From assembly GCF_022513565.1 (NCBI RefSeq), contig NZ_JAKWBE010000002.1, positions 434,001 to 498,000 of the forward strand: 64,000 nucleotides of DNA, read 5' to 3'. This document shows positions 1 to 8,320 of this stretch, piece by piece. A model generated the notes under the pieces. It did no database searches and was not told where the DNA came from. It saw only the letters and a list, made by a program, of their open reading frames with translations. Positions within the stretch are counted from its first letter, which is position 1, and every line of letters begins with the position of its first letter. The position numbers were made by a program, and so were the translations under genes. The stretch is from Streptomyces gilvus (lineage in GTDB: Bacteria; Actinomycetota; Actinomycetes; Streptomycetales; Streptomycetaceae).

Positions 1-1
1 C

Positions 2-250
2 CGCCCGGAGCACCTCCCCCGCCCCCAGGCCACCGTGTCCTTCACCGAGGGCGCCACCCTGGTCCTCTACACGGACGGGCTGATCGAACGGCGGGACGAG
101 GACATCGACGTCGGTCTGGCCCGTCTGGCCGACTCCCTCGCCCGCCACCGCCAGGCCGACCCGGAGCCCCTGGCCGACGCCCTGCTGGCCGATCTCCTCC
201 CCGCGACCGGCAGCACCGACGACACCGCCCTGGTCGTCCTGCGGCTCTGA
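2..250 (+). CDS. SpoIIE/PP2C-type protein phosphatase, C-terminal end (partial)
   Basis: Only the last 82 codons lie in the window; the reading frame is open to the left edge. The visible part has the typical end of a SpoIIE-like PP2C serine phosphatase: a 'GATLVLYTDGLIERR' strand-turn and, near the C-terminus, 'STDDTALVVLRL', where the paired Asp residues belong to the metal site. Such proteins act in the cytoplasm, dephosphorylating anti-sigma-factor antagonists in partner-switching pathways common in Streptomyces. Upstream domains (PAS, GAF or kinase) cannot be seen. It ends 130 bp before an unrelated catabolic operon, so it is probably not part of that island. Confidence 0.85.
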   Translation, partial: RPEHLPRPQATVSFTEGATLVLYTDGLIERRDEDIDVGLARLADSLARHRQADPEPLADALLADLLPATGSTDDTALVVLRL

Positions 251-329
251 GCCGGCCGCAAGGGCCGGAATCGGGTTCAGTCCGCCCGGGGCTTGTCGCC
301 CCCGCTCAGCCGACCGTAGACTCCGACAA

Positions 330-346
330 ACTGAAGCTAGTTCAGT
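330..346. promoter_or_regulatory. Operator 1 of the ACTGAA-N5-TTCAGT family
   Basis: The sequence ACTGAA-GCTAG-TTCAGT is a perfect 6-bp inverted repeat with a 5-bp spacer, 35 bp before the chosen start of the first SDR gene. Copies or near copies lie upstream of other transcription units in this island at 5730, 14809, 16965 and 19636. This site is the best match to the palindrome and probably overlaps the promoter of the two-gene SDR operon. The binding protein is inferred to be the TetR encoded at 5837-6463. Confidence 0.7.
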
Positions 347-380
347 TCATGTAGGAGTCGTGACTCGGGAGGGCGCAGCA

Positions 381-1181
381 GTGGGTTCCCTGGATGGCAA
401 GACCGCGCTGGTCACCGGCGCGGGGCAGGGCATCGGGCGGGCGATCGCCGTGGAGCTGGCCCGTCGGGGCGCGTCCGCCGTGGCCGTCGCCGACCGCGAC
501 GCGGAGACCGCCGCCGAGACCGCGGCCCTGGTGCGTGCCGCCGGGGCCCGCGCGGAGCCGATCGTCTGCGATCTGCGCGTCCGCGACGACATCGCCGGCA
601 TGGTCACGCGAGCCGCGGGGCGCTTCGACGGACTCGACGTCCTGGTCAACAACGCCGGGGTGATCGAGACCGCGTTCACGGCCGAACCGGACCGCGGGGT
701 CGACTCCCTTCCGGAGGAGGTCTGGGACGCGGTCTACGAGGTCAACCTCAAGGCCGTGTGGCTGACGACGAAGTTCGCCGCACCGTATCTGCGCCGTTCC
801 ACGCGCGGGCCCGCCATCGTCAACACCGCCTCCGTCTCCGGCCTCACCGGCTTCGCCAACGCGCCCGCCTACGGCGTCACCAAGGCCGGCGTCATCCATC
901 TGACCAAGGTCACCGCCGTCGACCTGGCCCCGGTGCGCTGCAACTGCTTCTGCCCCGGTGTCATCGAAACGCGGCTCACCCGGAACTTCCTCGCCGCCGC
1001 CGCGGACCCCGAGGCGGCCGAACGCGAGCTGACCGCGCCCCAGTTGGTTCAGCGGCTCGGACGCCCGGAGGAGGTCGCCGCGCTGGCGTGCTTCCTCGCC
1101 TCCGACGACGCCGCGTTCATCACGGGGTCGTCGTACGTCATCGACGGCGGGGCCCTCGCCTGGCTCGGCGTACGGGACTGA
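381..1181 (+). CDS. SDR-family NAD(P)-dependent oxidoreductase
   Basis: Classical short-chain dehydrogenase of 266 residues. The Rossmann motif TGAGQGIG sits at residues 12-19, an NNAG motif follows, and the catalytic YGVTK pair (Y164, K168) is preceded by 'NTASVSG' with the catalytic Ser. It ends with 'ITGSSYVIDGG', usual for the family. The GTG at 381 is chosen because GGAGGG lies 7-8 bases upstream; an in-frame GTG at 360 has a purine run too close to it. The gene follows operator 1 and precedes a second SDR by 35 bp, so the two form an operon. It probably oxidises or reduces a hydroxyl/keto group of an acyl-CoA intermediate; the substrate cannot be read from sequence. Confidence 0.9.
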   Translation: MGSLDGKTALVTGAGQGIGRAIAVELARRGASAVAVADRDAETAAETAALVRAAGARAEPIVCDLRVRDDIAGMVTRAAGRFDGLDVLVNNAGVIETAFTAEPDRGVDSLPEEVWDAVYEVNLKAVWLTTKFAAPYLRRSTRGPAIVNTASVSGLTGFANAPAYGVTKAGVIHLTKVTAVDLAPVRCNCFCPGVIETRLTRNFLAAAADPEAAERELTAPQLVQRLGRPEEVAALACFLASDDAAFITGSSYVIDGGALAWLGVRD

Positions 1182-1216
1182 CCACCACCGACACGACCGC
1201 GAGGCGAGGGGATCCG

Positions 1217-1966
1217 ATGCGCTCCAGGATGGCGGGAAGGACCGTGCTGGTGACCGGTGCCACGGGAGGCATCGGCGACGCCGTCGTGCGCCGGCTCGCG
1301 GGCGAGGGCGCGGCGGTCGTGGTGACCGACCTCGACGCCGGCCGCTGCGAGCAGCTCGCCCAGGAGGTCGGGGGCGGCGCCCTGGGGCTGGCCCTGGACG
1401 TCTCGGACGAGGCGGCCTGGCAGCAGGTCGTCGCCGAGGTGACCGCCCGGCGGGGCGAGTTGTCCGTGCTGGTGAACAACGCCGGCATCGCCGGCATGAA
1501 CACCGTCGTGACCGAGACCATGGAGTCCTGGGAGCAGGTCCTCGGGGTGACCCAGACCGGTGTGTGGCTCGGCATGAAACACGCCGGGCCGTCCATCGAG
1601 CGGGCCGGCGGCGGCTCCATCGTCAACGTCGCGTCGATCTTCGGCACGGTCGGCGGGTTCGGCGCCCAGTTCTCGTACCACGCGGCCAAGGGCGCCGTAC
1701 GTCTGATGACGAAGAACGCCGCGCTGTACTGGGCCAAGCGCGGTGTCCGGGTGAACTCCCTGCATCCCGGATTCATCGAGACACCGCGCTCGCGCGAACT
1801 GTGGCGCGGCACGCCCCGGTTGGCCGCGATGCTCGAGGGGACGCCGCTCGGCCGGCTCGGCACGCCCGAGGAGGTGGCGGCCGCCGTGGCCTTCCTCGCC
1901 TCGGACGAGTCGAGCTTCATGACCGGGTCCGAACTCTACGTCGACGGCGGCTGGACCGCGCGGTGA
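1217..1966 (+). CDS. SDR-family oxidoreductase
   Basis: Second SDR of the operon, 249 residues. TGATGGIG at residues 13-20 binds the nucleotide, 'LVNNAGIAG' is the NNAG element, and the catalytic tyrosine and lysine are Y154 and K158 in 'YHAAK'. It ends 'ELYVDGGWTAR', almost identical to the end of the SDR at 7553-8320, which suggests duplication within the island. The ATG at 1217 follows AGGGGA; an in-frame ATG four codons later lacks a ribosome site. The gene converges on the MBL hydrolase gene with only 9 bp between stop codons, so any terminator would have to lie inside coding sequence. Confidence 0.9.
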   Translation: MRSRMAGRTVLVTGATGGIGDAVVRRLAGEGAAVVVTDLDAGRCEQLAQEVGGGALGLALDVSDEAAWQQVVAEVTARRGELSVLVNNAGIAGMNTVVTETMESWEQVLGVTQTGVWLGMKHAGPSIERAGGGSIVNVASIFGTVGGFGAQFSYHAAKGAVRLMTKNAALYWAKRGVRVNSLHPGFIETPRSRELWRGTPRLAAMLEGTPLGRLGTPEEVAAAVAFLASDESSFMTGSELYVDGGWTAR

Positions 1967-1975
1967 GCGGCCCCG

Positions 1976-3028
1976 TCAACCACCCACGGGCGTATACCGG
2001 TTGACCTCGTCGATCCGCCTGCGGTCGGCGCTTCCCCGGGCCACCAGCACGTCCAGGTGCGCCGCCGTCTCGTTGACGGCGAGCATCTGGTCGAAGGCGC
2101 CGAGCTTCGAGAAGGGGACCCTTCTGCGGGTCCATCCCAGCTCCCCCGCCACCTCGTACGCGGTCCGGGTACGCCCGTCGAGGGCGGCCAGCGTCTCGGC
2201 GAGACGGTCGTCGTGGTGGGCCAGGAGTTCCCCGACCCGCGTGTGCACGCTGTCGCCGACCGGGCCGTGCGCGGGCAGCAGCCGGGCGTCGGCGAGTGTG
2301 GTCATCAGCCGCAGTGAGTCGAGGTAGTCCCCCAACGGCAGTTCGGGGCCGCCGAGTTCGAAGCCGATGGAGGGGGTGATGTGAGGCAGGACGTGGTCGC
2401 CGGAGAACAGCAGTCCGCGCGCCTGGTCGAGGTAGACGACGTGTCCCTGGGTGTGGCCGGGTGTCGGAATGACCGTCAGGCCCACGTCACCGAAGGCGAG
2501 TTGCTCCGCCTGGAGCCAGCGGTCGGGGGCCTCCCAGACGGTGGCGTCGAAGTCGCCGTCGTACATCGCGGCGACCTGTTCGGCGAGTTCGTGGGCGCCG
2601 GCCTGCCGCAGGGTGGCCAGCGAGCCGACCGGCTCGTCGGTCCGCAGTTCGCCCAGCAGCTCAAGACCCCGCCGCTCGCCCGCGCCGAGGTAGACCCGGG
2701 AGCCCAGGAGCCTGCGCAGTTCGACGGCCTGGGTGTAGTGGTCGCGGTGGATGTGGGTGACCAGGACATGGCCGATCTCGCCGAGGTCGTGGCCGAGTTC
2801 GCCCAGCGCGTCCTCAAGTGCCTTACGGGACTCGGGGATCGACCACCCTCCGTCGACCAGGACCAGCCCCTCCGTCAGCCCTTCCAGCGCGTAGACGTTG
2901 ACGGCGCGCAGTCCGTCGTCCGGCAGCGGGAGCGGAATGCGGTGGACGCCGGGTCCCACGGTCTCGGGTCCGGCCTGCGCCCAACGGCCGCGGTCGAAAC
3001 GGGGCGTGTGGGTCGTGGGGGTGGTCAT
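1976..3028 (-). CDS. Metallo-beta-lactamase-fold hydrolase
   Basis: A 350-residue MBL-fold protein of the glyoxalase II/LACTB2 type. The zinc motif is HIHRDH at residues 92-97, followed by 'HTQGH', 'FSGDH' and 'LPAHGP', which supply the other metal ligands. A C-terminal helical region of about 100 residues resembles the extra domain of LACTB2-like hydrolases. It is the last gene of a five-gene minus-strand operon and overlaps the preceding ligase gene by ATGA, with AGGAGA just ahead of the start, so it is likely translationally coupled. In a CoA-based pathway it may hydrolyse a thioester or a lactone; that role is inferred from context. Confidence 0.85.
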   Translation of the reverse strand: MTTPTTHTPRFDRGRWAQAGPETVGPGVHRIPLPLPDDGLRAVNVYALEGLTEGLVLVDGGWSIPESRKALEDALGELGHDLGEIGHVLVTHIHRDHYTQAVELRRLLGSRVYLGAGERRGLELLGELRTDEPVGSLATLRQAGAHELAEQVAAMYDGDFDATVWEAPDRWLQAEQLAFGDVGLTVIPTPGHTQGHVVYLDQARGLLFSGDHVLPHITPSIGFELGGPELPLGDYLDSLRLMTTLADARLLPAHGPVGDSVHTRVGELLAHHDDRLAETLAALDGRTRTAYEVAGELGWTRRRVPFSKLGAFDQMLAVNETAAHLDVLVARGSADRRRIDEVNRYTPVGG

Positions 3029-4557
3029 GCATCTCCTAGGCGGTGCTGTTCGGCGTGGGGGGCGACCTTCGCGTGCAGGTCGTGGACGAGCGCGCGGGCC
3101 CCGGAGCGGTCGAGTTTGCCGACGGTGGTCTGCGGCAGCTCGTGGACGGTGAAGAGGAACTCGGGCCACTTGGCCTTGGACAGGCCGGTGCGGGCGAGGT
3201 GTGCGGTGATCTCGTCGAGGCCGAGTTCGCCGTGTCCGTCCTCCACCACCACCAGCACGGCGGCGCGTTCACCGAGGAGCGGGTCGGGCACGGGGGCCAC
3301 GCAGGCGCGCGCCACCGCCGGGTGGGCGGCGACGGCGCGCTCGATCTCGGTGATGTCGAGGTTGCGTCCGCCGCGGATGATGACGTCCTTCTCCCGGCCC
3401 ATGACGGTGACCGTGCCGTCCTCGGCGGTCATCAGCAGGTCGCCGGTGGGGAAGAAGCCGTCCGGGGTGAGGGCCGGCGGTTCGACCTTGCCGTCGCGGG
3501 CGTAGCCGAGGAAGAGGGAAGGGCCGCGCACCTGGGCGCGACCGGTCGTGCCGGGCCCCAGAACGGTGCCGTCGGGGGCCACCGCCCGGAGATCGGTGCC
3601 GGGGAAGGGCCGTCCGTCGCGGCCGAGGCGGACCTCCTCGGGGTCGTCGGGCCGGGGCGAGGTGTGGCCGAGACACTCCGACATGCCGAAGACGCGCAGG
3701 ATCGTCGTCCCCAGGGAGCGTTCGGCACGGGCGAGGGCCCCGCGGTCCATGGGGCCCCCACCGACGGTGATCGAACGGACCCCGTTTAGGACCTTCGAAC
3801 CGGCGGCCGCGGACCCCATCTGGAAGGCCATGGTCGGCACGCACATCGTCCACCGGACGTCATGGGCGGCCATCCGCGCGAGCGCCTCCTCGCGGTCCCA
3901 CCGCCCGGACAGCACGAGCGGCCCGCCCAGCATCAGTGCGAGACAGACCCCGAAGCAGTAGGCGGCGGTGGAGGAGAGCGGGACGACGGCGGCCACCGCG
4001 TCCCCCTCACTCAGACCGTTGACCTCGGCGGTGCACGAGCACGCGTAGCGCAGGGCGCTCTCCGACTGGACGACGCCCTTGGGGCGGCCGGTGGAGCCGG
4101 AGGTCAGCCCGATGACGGCACCGCCGGACCACCGGGAGACATCGCGCGGGCCGCGCCCGGCCAGGACGGTCCAGCCGTCGAGGGCCTGCGTCGCCGACAC
4201 GTCCGGCAGCGCTCCCGTGGCACCCCAGTCCTCGATCGCGGACGGTTCGGCGATCAGGACGTCCGGCCGGATGTCCTCCAGGGCGGCGGTGAACTCGGCG
4301 CGGGTGGTGTGCCGGTTGACCAGGGCCAGGACCCCGCCGGTCAGTCCGACGGCGAGCGTCGCGGCGACCGTGCGCCACGAGTTGTCGGCCTGGAGCAGCA
4401 CCGTGCCGCCCGGGGTGCCGGCCGGGGTCATCGCCTCGGCCAGCTCGGTCGCCCGCCGCAGCAGATCGCGCGCGCCGTGATGTCCGTGGTCGTCGACGAC
4501 GGCCGTGAAGTCGGCCTGTTCGGACCGTTGCTGGAACTCCCGCACTGTCTGTCGCAT
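3025..4557 (-). CDS. AMP-dependent acyl-CoA synthetase/ligase
   Basis: A 510-residue member of the ANL superfamily. The AMP-binding P-loop TSGSTGRPKG begins at residue 152. Downstream are 'GMSECLGHTS' (A5-like), 'TGDLLMTAEDGTV' (A7) and 'GREKDVIIRGGRNLDITEIE' (A8). The catalytic Lys of the C-terminal domain is in 'TVGKLDRSG'. It would activate a carboxylic acid as its AMP ester and transfer it to CoA, the entry reaction of the pathway. The N-terminal 'RQTVREFQQRSEQ' resembles cyclohexanecarboxylate-CoA ligase and short/medium-chain ligases rather than long-chain ones. GAGGAAG precedes the ATG. It lies in the operon with two NTF2-like genes, the EthD-like gene and the MBL gene, controlled by operator 2. 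Confidence 0.88.
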   Translation of the reverse strand: MRQTVREFQQRSEQADFTAVVDDHGHHGARDLLRRATELAEAMTPAGTPGGTVLLQADNSWRTVAATLAVGLTGGVLALVNRHTTRAEFTAALEDIRPDVLIAEPSAIEDWGATGALPDVSATQALDGWTVLAGRGPRDVSRWSGGAVIGLTSGSTGRPKGVVQSESALRYACSCTAEVNGLSEGDAVAAVVPLSSTAAYCFGVCLALMLGGPLVLSGRWDREEALARMAAHDVRWTMCVPTMAFQMGSAAAGSKVLNGVRSITVGGGPMDRGALARAERSLGTTILRVFGMSECLGHTSPRPDDPEEVRLGRDGRPFPGTDLRAVAPDGTVLGPGTTGRAQVRGPSLFLGYARDGKVEPPALTPDGFFPTGDLLMTAEDGTVTVMGREKDVIIRGGRNLDITEIERAVAAHPAVARACVAPVPDPLLGERAAVLVVVEDGHGELGLDEITAHLARTGLSKAKWPEFLFTVHELPQTTVGKLDRSGARALVHDLHAKVAPHAEQHRLGDA

Positions 4558-4639
4558 CCGCTTCCTCGCCTCGTCGCGAAGGGCCCACCGCGTGTAGGAG
4601 GGTGGGCGGGGTCGGCCCGGGGACGCGCCCCGGGCATGC

Positions 4640-4960
4640 TCAGCCGCCGTACATCTCCATCTCGCCGCCCATGACGGCGATCCGGCGTCCGCGCATGTCG
4701 CCGACCTGGGCGACGGCCGCCGCCCACTCGGGGCTGCGGAGTGCCGTGCGCAGGTCCTCGGGGGTGTCGAAACTCAGGATGGACACCCCGTCCCAGCCCT
4801 CAGAGCGCGGTTCCAGGGCGGCGTCGAGGTCGGTGTGCCGCCAGGACCTGAGGCCGGGCAGCCGCCGGGTGAGTTCGGCGTGATCGCCGCGCCACCAGGC
4901 GATGAACCGCTCATGGGTCCACTCGGGCGGCCGGGCGGCCAGCAGGACCAGGTTGTACAT
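4640..4960 (-). CDS. EthD-like dimeric alpha-beta barrel protein
   Basis: A 106-residue protein of the EthD/ferredoxin-like alpha+beta barrel type, recognised from 'MYNLVLLAARPP', 'FIAWWRGDHAEL' and the single-domain length. Members are often found with ring-oxidising or degradation genes and may be isomerases, hydrolases or accessory proteins; the catalytic role is poorly known. It sits between an NTF2-like gene (9 bp upstream) and the acyl-CoA ligase gene (82 bp downstream) in the same orientation, so it is probably the third gene of the operator 2 operon. Confidence 0.7.
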   Translation of the reverse strand: MYNLVLLAARPPEWTHERFIAWWRGDHAELTRRLPGLRSWRHTDLDAALEPRSEGWDGVSILSFDTPEDLRTALRSPEWAAAVAQVGDMRGRRIAVMGGEMEMYGG

Positions 4961-4969
4961 CGCGCCTCC

Positions 4970-5350
4970 TCAGGTGAACAGGACCGCGGGCGAGCGCCCG
5001 ATCAGCAGCCGCCGTACCCTGCCCGCGTCGTCCAGCCGGGCCGAGGCCACGAAGGTCGCCTCCGGTGCGCCGGACCTGCGTACCTCGCCGAGATACAGCT
5101 CGTCCCGGCCGACCGTGGACGCGGTGAGCAGGTGGTGGGTGCGCACGCCCACCTCGCGCTGGGCGAGGTAGCCCTCCATCTCGGCCCGTCCGCCGTGGAA
5201 GTCGGTGCCGGCGTCGCCCCCGGTGGAAAAGAGGATCGAGAAGGAGAAGTCCTCGCTGATCAGGTCCAGGATGCGGTAGGCGTCGTCGCTGTCGAGGATC
5301 CCGAACCAGGTGGTCAGGAACGGGGCGGCGGAGGTGGCCGGCGCGCTCAC
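4970..5350 (-). CDS. NTF2-like (SnoaL-type) protein
   Basis: A 126-residue protein with the pattern of the NTF2-like alpha+beta cone fold: an N-terminal helix 'FLTTWFGILDSDDAYRILDL', then 'ISEDFSFSILFS', and a final strand set ending 'RRLLIGRSPAVLF'. Proteins of this fold include ketosteroid isomerases, dehydratases and polyketide cyclases, so a role in isomerising or dehydrating a ring intermediate is possible but unproved. It overlaps the preceding NTF2-like gene by ATGA. The two differ enough in sequence to suggest a hetero-pair or two separate steps. Confidence 0.7.
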   Translation of the reverse strand: MSAPATSAAPFLTTWFGILDSDDAYRILDLISEDFSFSILFSTGGDAGTDFHGGRAEMEGYLAQREVGVRTHHLLTASTVGRDELYLGEVRRSGAPEATFVASARLDDAGRVRRLLIGRSPAVLFT

Positions 5351-5697
5351 GGCCGGTCCACGAGGTCGAAGTCGGGGGTGAAGAACGACTGGTAGCGGGC
5401 CATCAGCCCGGCGGGCGAGATCAGCGCGGCGGAGAGGAAGGCCCCGGTCGTCACGCCCTGGTCGACGACGAAGCCGTACGCCGTCTCGACGTCCCCGTCG
5501 ACCGCGTACCGGACGATCTCGTGCCGGCGGTCCACCGCGTGGCGGCCGGCGATGTATGCGGAGAAGTCGTCGCGGGACGTGCCGGTGTGTTGGCCGGCGG
5601 GGAGGGAGATGAGGAACCGGAAGTCCGGTTCCAGGAGTTCGAGGGCCTTGTCCGGGTCCTGGCCGTCCATCCGGGCCATGTATTCGCGAATCACCAC
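5347..5697 (-). CDS. NTF2-like (SnoaL-type) protein
   Basis: First gene of the five-gene operon; 116 residues with the NTF2-like pattern ('YMARMDGQDPDKALELLEPD', 'FRFLISLPAG'). The start is a GTG with GAGGGAGAG about ten bases upstream; the next ATG lies seven codons in and has no better ribosome site. Operator 2 is 33 bp upstream of the start. Its stop overlaps the next NTF2-like start. The substrate is unknown; small proteins of this fold accompany steroid, polyketide and terpenoid catabolism. Confidence 0.7.
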   Translation of the reverse strand: MVIREYMARMDGQDPDKALELLEPDFRFLISLPAGQHTGTSRDDFSAYIAGRHAVDRRHEIVRYAVDGDVETAYGFVVDQGVTTGAFLSAALISPAGLMARYQSFFTPDFDLVDRP

Positions 5698-5729
5698 TGC
5701 CGATCGCTCTCCCTCAGTTCCAGAAACAA

Positions 5730-5746
5730 CCTGAGTTCAGTTCAGT
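5730..5746. promoter_or_regulatory. Operator 2 of the ACTGAA-N5-TTCAGT family
   Basis: CCTGAG-TTCAG-TTCAGT matches the palindrome at 10 of 12 arm positions. It lies between the NTF2-first operon (start 5697, minus strand) and the 3' end of the TetR gene, so it belongs to the operon and not to tetR. Confidence 0.6.
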
Positions 5747-5789
5747 TTGACTGTAAGGCCCCCGCCCCGCCGCCGACAAGGGGCGGGGC

Positions 5790-5850
5790 GGGGGCGTATT
5801 CCGCGGGGCCGGGGGCGTATTCCGCGGGGCCGAGGCCTATTCCGCGACCA
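5790..5850. repeat. 21-bp tandem repeat at the 3' end of the tetR gene
   Basis: Two perfect adjacent 21-bp copies (5790-5810 and 5811-5831; core GCGTATTCCGCGGGGCC) are followed by a degenerate third copy that contains the TetR stop codon and last codons. The unit is a multiple of three. It looks like slippage duplication of the gene tail; an effect on the transcript end is possible but not shown. Confidence 0.85.
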
Positions 5851-6463
5851 TCCGCACCACACAGCCCTCGATCATCTCGCTGATCTCCGACAGGGGGATC
5901 GCCCCGCTCGGGCGGTACCAGCGCCAGACGCTGACGATCATGCCCAGGACGGCGAGGCCGAGGGTGTGCGCGTCGCGGACCGGGTAGGCGCCCTTGGACA
6001 TGCCGCGCATCAGCAGGTTCGTCCAGTCACGCTCGACCATCTGCACCAGCTGGCGGGCGGCGACGCGTTCGGTCTCCTCGCGCTTGGACTTCCGCGGGGT
6101 GGCGAGCAGCGACATGTTGGCCTGCAGGATGCGCATCTGGCGGATCTCCTGCTCGGTGACGGCGAAGGCGGCGCGCACGGCGGCGCGCAGTTCCTCCACC
6201 GGTTCCGTCTCGTCCTTCGTGGCCTCGACGAACTGGTCGTGGGAGCGCTGGAGTTCCAGGCGCATGATGGTGAGCAGGCAGTGGGCCTTGGACTCGAAGT
6301 AGTGGTAGAGGGCGGTCTGCCCGATGCCGACCCGGTCGGCCACCTCCGACCACTTGGTGTTCTCGTAGCCGTCCTCCCCGAACCGCTCCACGGCGGCCAC
6401 GAGAATCGCGCCGCGCTTCGACCTGGGCCCCTGCTCCGGATCCACGATCCGCGCCCTCGCCAT
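5837..6463 (-). CDS. TetR-family regulator, candidate repressor of the island
   Basis: A 208-residue TetR protein. The helix-turn-helix lies at about residues 39-58 ('SEVADRVGIGQTALYHYFES'), and the rest is a helical ligand-binding domain ending 'MIEGCVVRMVAE'. GGAGA is placed correctly before the ATG at 6463; an upstream in-frame start at 6532 would add 23 residues without a ribosome site. The gene is central among the transcription units that carry the ACTGAA-N5-TTCAGT palindrome and is the only regulator in this 24-kb island, so it is the likely repressor, relieved by an acyl-CoA or pathway intermediate as in KstR/FadR-like systems. Its own upstream DNA (6521-6540) holds only a poor relative of the motif, so autoregulation is uncertain. 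Confidence 0.85.
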   Translation of the reverse strand: MARARIVDPEQGPRSKRGAILVAAVERFGEDGYENTKWSEVADRVGIGQTALYHYFESKAHCLLTIMRLELQRSHDQFVEATKDETEPVEELRAAVRAAFAVTEQEIRQMRILQANMSLLATPRKSKREETERVAARQLVQMVERDWTNLLMRGMSKGAYPVRDAHTLGLAVLGMIVSVWRWYRPSGAIPLSEISEMIEGCVVRMVAE

Positions 6464-6734
6464 CGTCTCTCCTTCTCCTCCACGGACGGTTCCGATCACC
6501 GCCCGGTCGTCCGAGAGTAGACCCAAGTTCAAGTCGGTCCCGAATCGGGGACGCGGGCGCTGGACGTGGGGCGCCCGGGCCGGCCCTCGGGGGACCGGTG
6601 GCGGGCGCTATGGCTGGGGCGCGGGTCGTCTCACCCGTCGGCTGAATGCGGACGCGAGCGCGGGCTGGGGCAGCGCCGAGGTCGCGAGCGGGTCGGGACG
6701 CGGGCTCGCGTGGCGGAGCCGTCACCGAAGCGGG

Positions 6735-7556
6735 TCAGGACGACGCCGCCGGGGAAGGGGCTTCGGCCCCGCCCCCGTCGAGCCGCCGGAAGTCCGGTCG
6801 GCGGCCCGCGAGGAACGCTGTCACGCCCTCCCTGCCCTCCGCCGACGCCGCCGCGGCCGTGAGGTGGCGGGACTCCTCGTCGAGGTGGTCCGCGAGGCCG
6901 GCCGAGAGGGCCCGGGTGACCAGGCGGCGGGTCACGCCGTACGCCGACGTGGCTCCACGGGCCAGTGCCCGGGCCGTCCCCACGGCCTCCTCGGTCAGCC
7001 GCTCCGGGGCGACGACCCGGCCCACCAGCCCCAGCCGCAGCGCCTCCTCGGCCGTCACGCGCCGGTTCGTCAGCAGCAGGTCCAGCGCCCGCCGGGGTCC
7101 GACCAGCCGGGGCAGGGCCCAGCTGACCCCGGCGTCCGGCGTGTACCCGATCGCGGTGTAGGCGGCCGTGAAGCCCGCGTCGGTCGACGCGAGGCTGACG
7201 TCCGCCGCCGCCAGCAGACCCAGCCCCGCCCCGGCGACGGCCCCCTGCGCGGCGACCACCAGCGGAGCGTCCAGGCCGGCGAGGATCCGCAGTGCCCCGT
7301 GGAGCGCGTCGGTGACCTCGGTGAGGTGGTCCGCCAGACGCTCCCCCGACAGCTCGGCGAACTCCTTCAGGTCGCCGCCGACGCAGAAGGACCGCCCCCG
7401 CCCGGTGAGCAGCACCGCCCGGACCCGCGCCTTCTCGCACTCCCGCGCGGCGTCCAGCAGCGCCCGCGCCGTCGCCAGGTCGATCGCGTTGCCCGCTCCC
7501 CGGCACATCTCGACCCGTGCCAGCCCGTCGTCGTCGACCTCGGCCGTGACCCTCAT
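6735..7556 (-). CDS. Enoyl-CoA hydratase/isomerase family protein
   Basis: Crotonase-fold protein of 273 residues. The two oxyanion-hole segments are visible as 'GRGRSFCVGGDLKEF' and 'AQGAVAGAGLGLLAAAD'; after 'AAYTAIGYTPDAGVSW' come helices typical of the family. The glutamates expected of a classical hydratase are not clearly placed, so isomerase or hydrolase activity is equally possible. It is the last gene of the nine-gene operon that starts at 14796 and overlaps the upstream SDR by ATGA. A 271-bp gap then separates it from tetR. Confidence 0.85.
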   Translation of the reverse strand: MRVTAEVDDDGLARVEMCRGAGNAIDLATARALLDAARECEKARVRAVLLTGRGRSFCVGGDLKEFAELSGERLADHLTEVTDALHGALRILAGLDAPLVVAAQGAVAGAGLGLLAAADVSLASTDAGFTAAYTAIGYTPDAGVSWALPRLVGPRRALDLLLTNRRVTAEEALRLGLVGRVVAPERLTEEAVGTARALARGATSAYGVTRRLVTRALSAGLADHLDEESRHLTAAAASAEGREGVTAFLAGRRPDFRRLDGGGAEAPSPAASS

Positions 7557-8320
7557 CGCGCCGTCCACCCGCCGTCCACGGTGAGCACGTGCCCGGTGCA
7601 GTACGAGGACGCGTCCGAGGCCAGATAGAGCAGCGCCCCGTCCAACTCCCCCCGCTCGCCGCCGCGTCCGAGCATCGTGCCCCGTTCGACCCAGCGCCGT
7701 GAGCGTTCGTCGGAGAACAGCTCGTCCGTCATCTCCGAGCGGAACCAGCCGGGTGCGAGCGCGTTGACCCGCACCCCCGACCTCCCCCACTGACCCGCCA
7801 GCTCCCGGGTCAGCCCGACGAGCCCGGCCTTGGACGCCGCGTAGGCCGCGCCTCCCAGCGGCGCGCCGGAGACAAGACCCAGGACGGAGGACACGTTCAC
7901 GACCGAGCGAGTACGGCCGCCGTCCGGAACCGGCGCCTCGGCCAGCAGCCGCGCGAGGTGGAAGGGAGCCACCAGGTTCACGTCCAGCACCCCCGCGAAG
8001 TCCTCCGCGCTCTCGTCCTCCGCGCGTACGGCGCCCGGCGCCCCCGCGTTGTTGACCAGGACGTCGATCCGGCCGGTCTCGTCCAGCGCGGTCCCCATCA
8101 GCCGGACGCGGTCCTCCTCGCGCGAGACGTCGCAGACGACGGGGTGAACGCGCGGGTCGTCGGCGGCGAGTTCCTTGAGCTTGTGCGGTCGCCGGGCGGC
8201 GGCGAACACACTGGCGCCGGCCGACGCGAGGACCGTGGCGAACCGGGCCCCGAGCCCCGAGGAGGCCCCGGTGACCACGGCCGTGCGCCCCCGCAGCGAG
8301 AACAGCTCGGCGGCCGTCAC
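7553..8320 (-). CDS. SDR-family oxidoreductase
   Basis: Short-chain dehydrogenase of 255 residues with TGASSGLG, 'VLVNNAGAPG', the catalytic Ser in 'NVSSVLG' and YAASK. The start is a GTG in a GTGA overlap with the stop of the preceding SDR gene. It ends 'VLTVDGGWTAR', like the SDR at 1217-1966. It probably acts as a 3-hydroxyacyl-CoA dehydrogenase or on a ring alcohol; substrate unknown. Confidence 0.88.
   Translation of the reverse strand: MTAAELFSLRGRTAVVTGASSGLGARFATVLASAGASVFAAARRPHKLKELAADDPRVHPVVCDVSREEDRVRLMGTALDETGRIDVLVNNAGAPGAVRAEDESAEDFAGVLDVNLVAPFHLARLLAEAPVPDGGRTRSVVNVSSVLGLVSGAPLGGAAYAASKAGLVGLTRELAGQWGRSGVRVNALAPGWFRSEMTDELFSDERSRRWVERGTMLGRGGERGELDGALLYLASDASSYCTGHVLTVDGGWTAR

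Noticed and set aside
6464..6532. Upstream start adding 23 residues to the island TetR
   Set aside because: No ribosome site, while the ATG at 6463 has a good one and gives the usual TetR length.
6521..6540. An operator copy at the tetR promoter (region CCAAGTTCAAGTC)
   Set aside because: Matches the ACTGAA-N5-TTCAGT arms at only about half the positions; not called.
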